NCBI RefSeq assembly: GCF_007858435.1
Contig: NZ_VIGW01000002.1
Coordinates: 496,001-560,000, forward strand
Direction: 5' to 3'
Length of the DNA: 64,000 bases
Source of the DNA: Tsukamurella asaccharolytica
GTDB taxonomy: Bacteria > Actinomycetota > Actinomycetes > Mycobacteriales > Mycobacteriaceae
A program made the translations under genes and the position numbers. Position 1 is the first letter of the stretch. Every line of letters starts with the position of its first letter. Below, one piece after another: positions 62,474 through 64,000 of this stretch. The notes under the pieces were generated by a model that ran no database searches, was not told where the DNA came from, and saw nothing but the letters and a program-made list of their open reading frames with translations.

Positions 62474-62705
62474 CTATACGGGGTGCGGCTCTCGGGTGAG
62501 GGCCGCGTAGTGGGTGTTCTCGTACTCCCCTGGGGTCATCATGCCAAGGCTGGAGTGCAGTCGCCGGTTGTTGTACTAGTCGGCCCAGCCCGCCGTCCTT
62601 GGATCTGATCGTGGTCCTGACCTGCTTGCCACGTCGAACCCCTTGCAGGCCAAGCGATCGCATCGCACGATTCACCGAACCCGGCGAAACGATGTAGGGT
62701 CCCGA
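62474..62705 (-). pseudogene. IS3-family orfB remnant with internal deletion
   Basis: Read leftwards, one frame gives SVNRAMRSLGLQGVRRGKQVRTTI, the OrfB N-terminal region. A different frame then gives DYNNRRLHSSLGMMTPGEYENTHYAALTREPHP, the OrfB C-terminus, with an in-frame TAG where a Trp or Tyr is expected. The catalytic DDE core between the pieces is missing. It has the opposite orientation to the orfA remnant at 59802, so the two are not halves of one copy. Confidence 0.75.
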
Positions 62706-62884
62706 CCTACCTGGCGACTGTCAGCCTTCTCACCTGCACTGCATCACGCAGTCCCACGGAGTTGGCATCTCGCCAGTCCCAGCAACATGGCATTTCCACC
62801 ACAGCATTCAGGCCGTCGCCGGACTCCCACTCCAGCAGCAGTACCGTTCCCACAGCCTTCGACAGGTCGTAACTAGAACTGGGT
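62706..62884. other. Non-coding stretch, nothing recognised
   Basis: 179 bases between the IS remnant and the stop of the NlpC/P60 gene. No credible gene, tRNA or palindrome was found. It may be IS-derived filler. Confidence 0.4.
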
Positions 62885-64000
62885 CTACGAATTGATCAGC
62901 CGGACCACGTAGGGCATCGCGCCGTCGGTGCGCAGCGGCGATACTTTGACCGTCGATCCGGACTCGGGTGCCTCAAGCATCTGGTTGTCACCCAGATAGA
63001 GCGCTTCGTGCTGGCTCGCATTCGGGCCGAAGAAGATCAGGTCACCCCGCTTGATCTCAGCGAGCGGAACCTTCTTGCCGATGTTGTACTGGTAGCCGCT
63101 GTAGTGCGGGAGCTTGATGCCGACGGCAGCAAATGCGAACAGCGTCAGGCCCGAGCAATCAAATCCCGGGTTCTCGAAGTCACGGAAGGTATCGGCAACG
63201 CCGCCGTCGCGGACCCCGACGGTGGGGCCGTTGATATCACCACCCCCCCAGGAATATCTGGTGCCGACCACCGACAGGCCCCGGGCAATGACCGTGTCAA
63301 TCATTTGCTTGCCCGACATCGACGCGACTGACACAGGCGCTACTGGTGCCTGGATTGCAGGCACCTGGGCTGCCGCTTGAGCCGGGACCTGGGATGCGGT
63401 CTGCGGTTGCGGCGTGAACCCGAACAGGTTGCTCAGTTGCCCGAGCAACGACGACGCTGCGGTCGCGGCCGACGGTGGCCCCCCGGGCGCCGACACTGCC
63501 GGTGCCGCAGAAGGAGCCGCTACGGGTGTGCTTGCGTTCGGGGGTGCCGCCGGTGCAGGAGCCGGCTGCGAGGAAGGCACCGTCACTGTCTGCTGTTCGC
63601 TGACGACGTATTGGTCATAGATCCGCTGCTGACCTGCGGCATCCCCGGACTTCGCCTTCGCCTCGGCGAGCGCCCTTGCGGCCGTCTGCCGACGCAAATC
63701 CAACCGTCGGCGTTGATCGGTCGCCGAACGCAGCGCCTCCAGGGTCTGGGCCACCGACCCCTGCGCTCGGGTGCGGCGGTCGGCAGCCGCGCCAGCCGCT
63801 GCATCCGCGGAGATCTTCGCGATCCGCGCAGCATCGCGGCTCGATCGCGCCCGCCGCCGGGCGTCATTGAGGCCGGTGACAGTACCTGCCTGGGCGGCAG
63901 CAACGCGCCGAAGAACCGCAGTGCGGTCTACCGCCGTCTGCCCATCCGGGGCGGTCAGAGCATCCGCGACCCCGCCCGAGGTGTTCCCCTGCATGTAGGC
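62885..64000 (-). CDS. NlpC/P60 peptidoglycan hydrolase (RipA-like), 5' end beyond the window
   Basis: The C-terminal NlpC/P60 domain (about 130 residues) has the active-site Cys in FENPGFDCSGLTLFAFAAVG, a Gly-His region with KRGDLIFFGPNASQHEALYL, and ends YVVRLINS. Before it lie an Ala/Gln/Pro-rich linker and a long coiled-coil region with RARSSRDAARIAKISADAAAG, the layout of RipA-type D,L-endopeptidases that cut peptidoglycan stems during division. The frame runs off the right edge, so the N-terminus and secretion signal are missing. An ATG at 63994 is unlikely to be the true start. No IS or island gene seems to have split it. Confidence 0.85.
   Translation of the reverse strand, partial: AYMQGNTSGGVADALTAPDGQTAVDRTAVLRRVAAAQAGTVTGLNDARRRARSSRDAARIAKISADAAAGAAADRRTRAQGSVAQTLEALRSATDQRRRLDLRRQTAARALAEAKAKSGDAAGQQRIYDQYVVSEQQTVTVPSSQPAPAPAAPPNASTPVAAPSAAPAVSAPGGPPSAATAASSLLGQLSNLFGFTPQPQTASQVPAQAAAQVPAIQAPVAPVSVASMSGKQMIDTVIARGLSVVGTRYSWGGGDINGPTVGVRDGGVADTFRDFENPGFDCSGLTLFAFAAVGIKLPHYSGYQYNIGKKVPLAEIKRGDLIFFGPNASQHEALYLGDNQMLEAPESGSTVKVSPLRTDGAMPYVVRLINS

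Noticed and set aside
1-64000. CRISPR arrays, tRNA, rRNA genes and riboswitches
   Set aside because: I looked for regular short repeats, cloverleaf-like regions and known riboswitch neighbourhoods (bioY, glmS) and saw none; glmS here has a short upstream gene and no room for the Gram-positive glmS ribozyme.

Overview
The window is high-GC actinobacterial DNA from the Mycobacteriales, the mycolic-acid group. The diagnostic genes are dprE1, dprE2 and aftA, three embCAB-type arabinosyltransferases, a Wzm/Wzt galactan exporter with GlfT1, and the proteasome activator Bpa. Tsukamurella is my best guess at genus (inference only; Gordonia or Williamsia relatives are possible). No rRNA, tRNA or CRISPR was seen.

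Layout. 0-8 kb: an unknown gene, a LysE-type exporter, an Rv3778c-like PLP enzyme, bpa, then wzm-wzt-glfT1 and an acyl-CoA synthetase. 8-12 kb: a DUF559-type nuclease-fold gene bracketed by two related palindromic repeats, a GT-C glycosyltransferase with a GtrA partner, and an XRE regulator/membrane-protein pair behind twin palindromic operators. 12-19 kb: glmS, then a complete ectoine-catabolism operon read leftwards (doeB-doeD-doeA-doeC). 19-24 kb: dprE1-dprE2-aftA and a siderophore-binding lipoprotein behind an IdeR-type iron box. 24-28 kb: the biotin importer bioYMN divergent from a TetR gene (bioQ-like), and aroQ. 28-30 kb: an EspR-like regulator, a MAB_1171c-like membrane protein and an ImmA/IrrE-type protease. 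30-40 kb: embC, embA, embB. 40-48 kb: a BCCT carrier, an AIM24 protein, a cysteine dioxygenase-rhodanese fusion and an OpuC-type osmoprotectant ABC importer. 48-59 kb: a HelD/HelR-type RNA polymerase helicase behind an element resembling the rifamycin-associated element (RAE), a DUF1345 protein, a D-amino-acid oxidation pair, an MFS carrier, a NarL-type two-component system, an alpha/beta hydrolase and a polysaccharide deacetylase lipoprotein. 59.5-62.7 kb: a lower-GC accessory island of transposase remnants, two decayed toxin C-termini and at least three candidate immunity genes. The right edge cuts an NlpC/P60 hydrolase.

How it fits together. The backbone builds arabinogalactan: GlfT1 starts galactan, Wzm/Wzt exports it, DprE1/E2 make the arabinose donor, AftA primes the arabinan and the Emb proteins extend it. 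This locus is interrupted by glmS and the ectoine block. Osmolyte handling recurs: ectoine breakdown, BCCT uptake and OpuC uptake. The most interesting items are the helR-like gene with its RAE-like element, the toxin/immunity graveyard, the hairpin-bracketed nuclease-like gene, and the XRE/membrane/ImmA cassettes.
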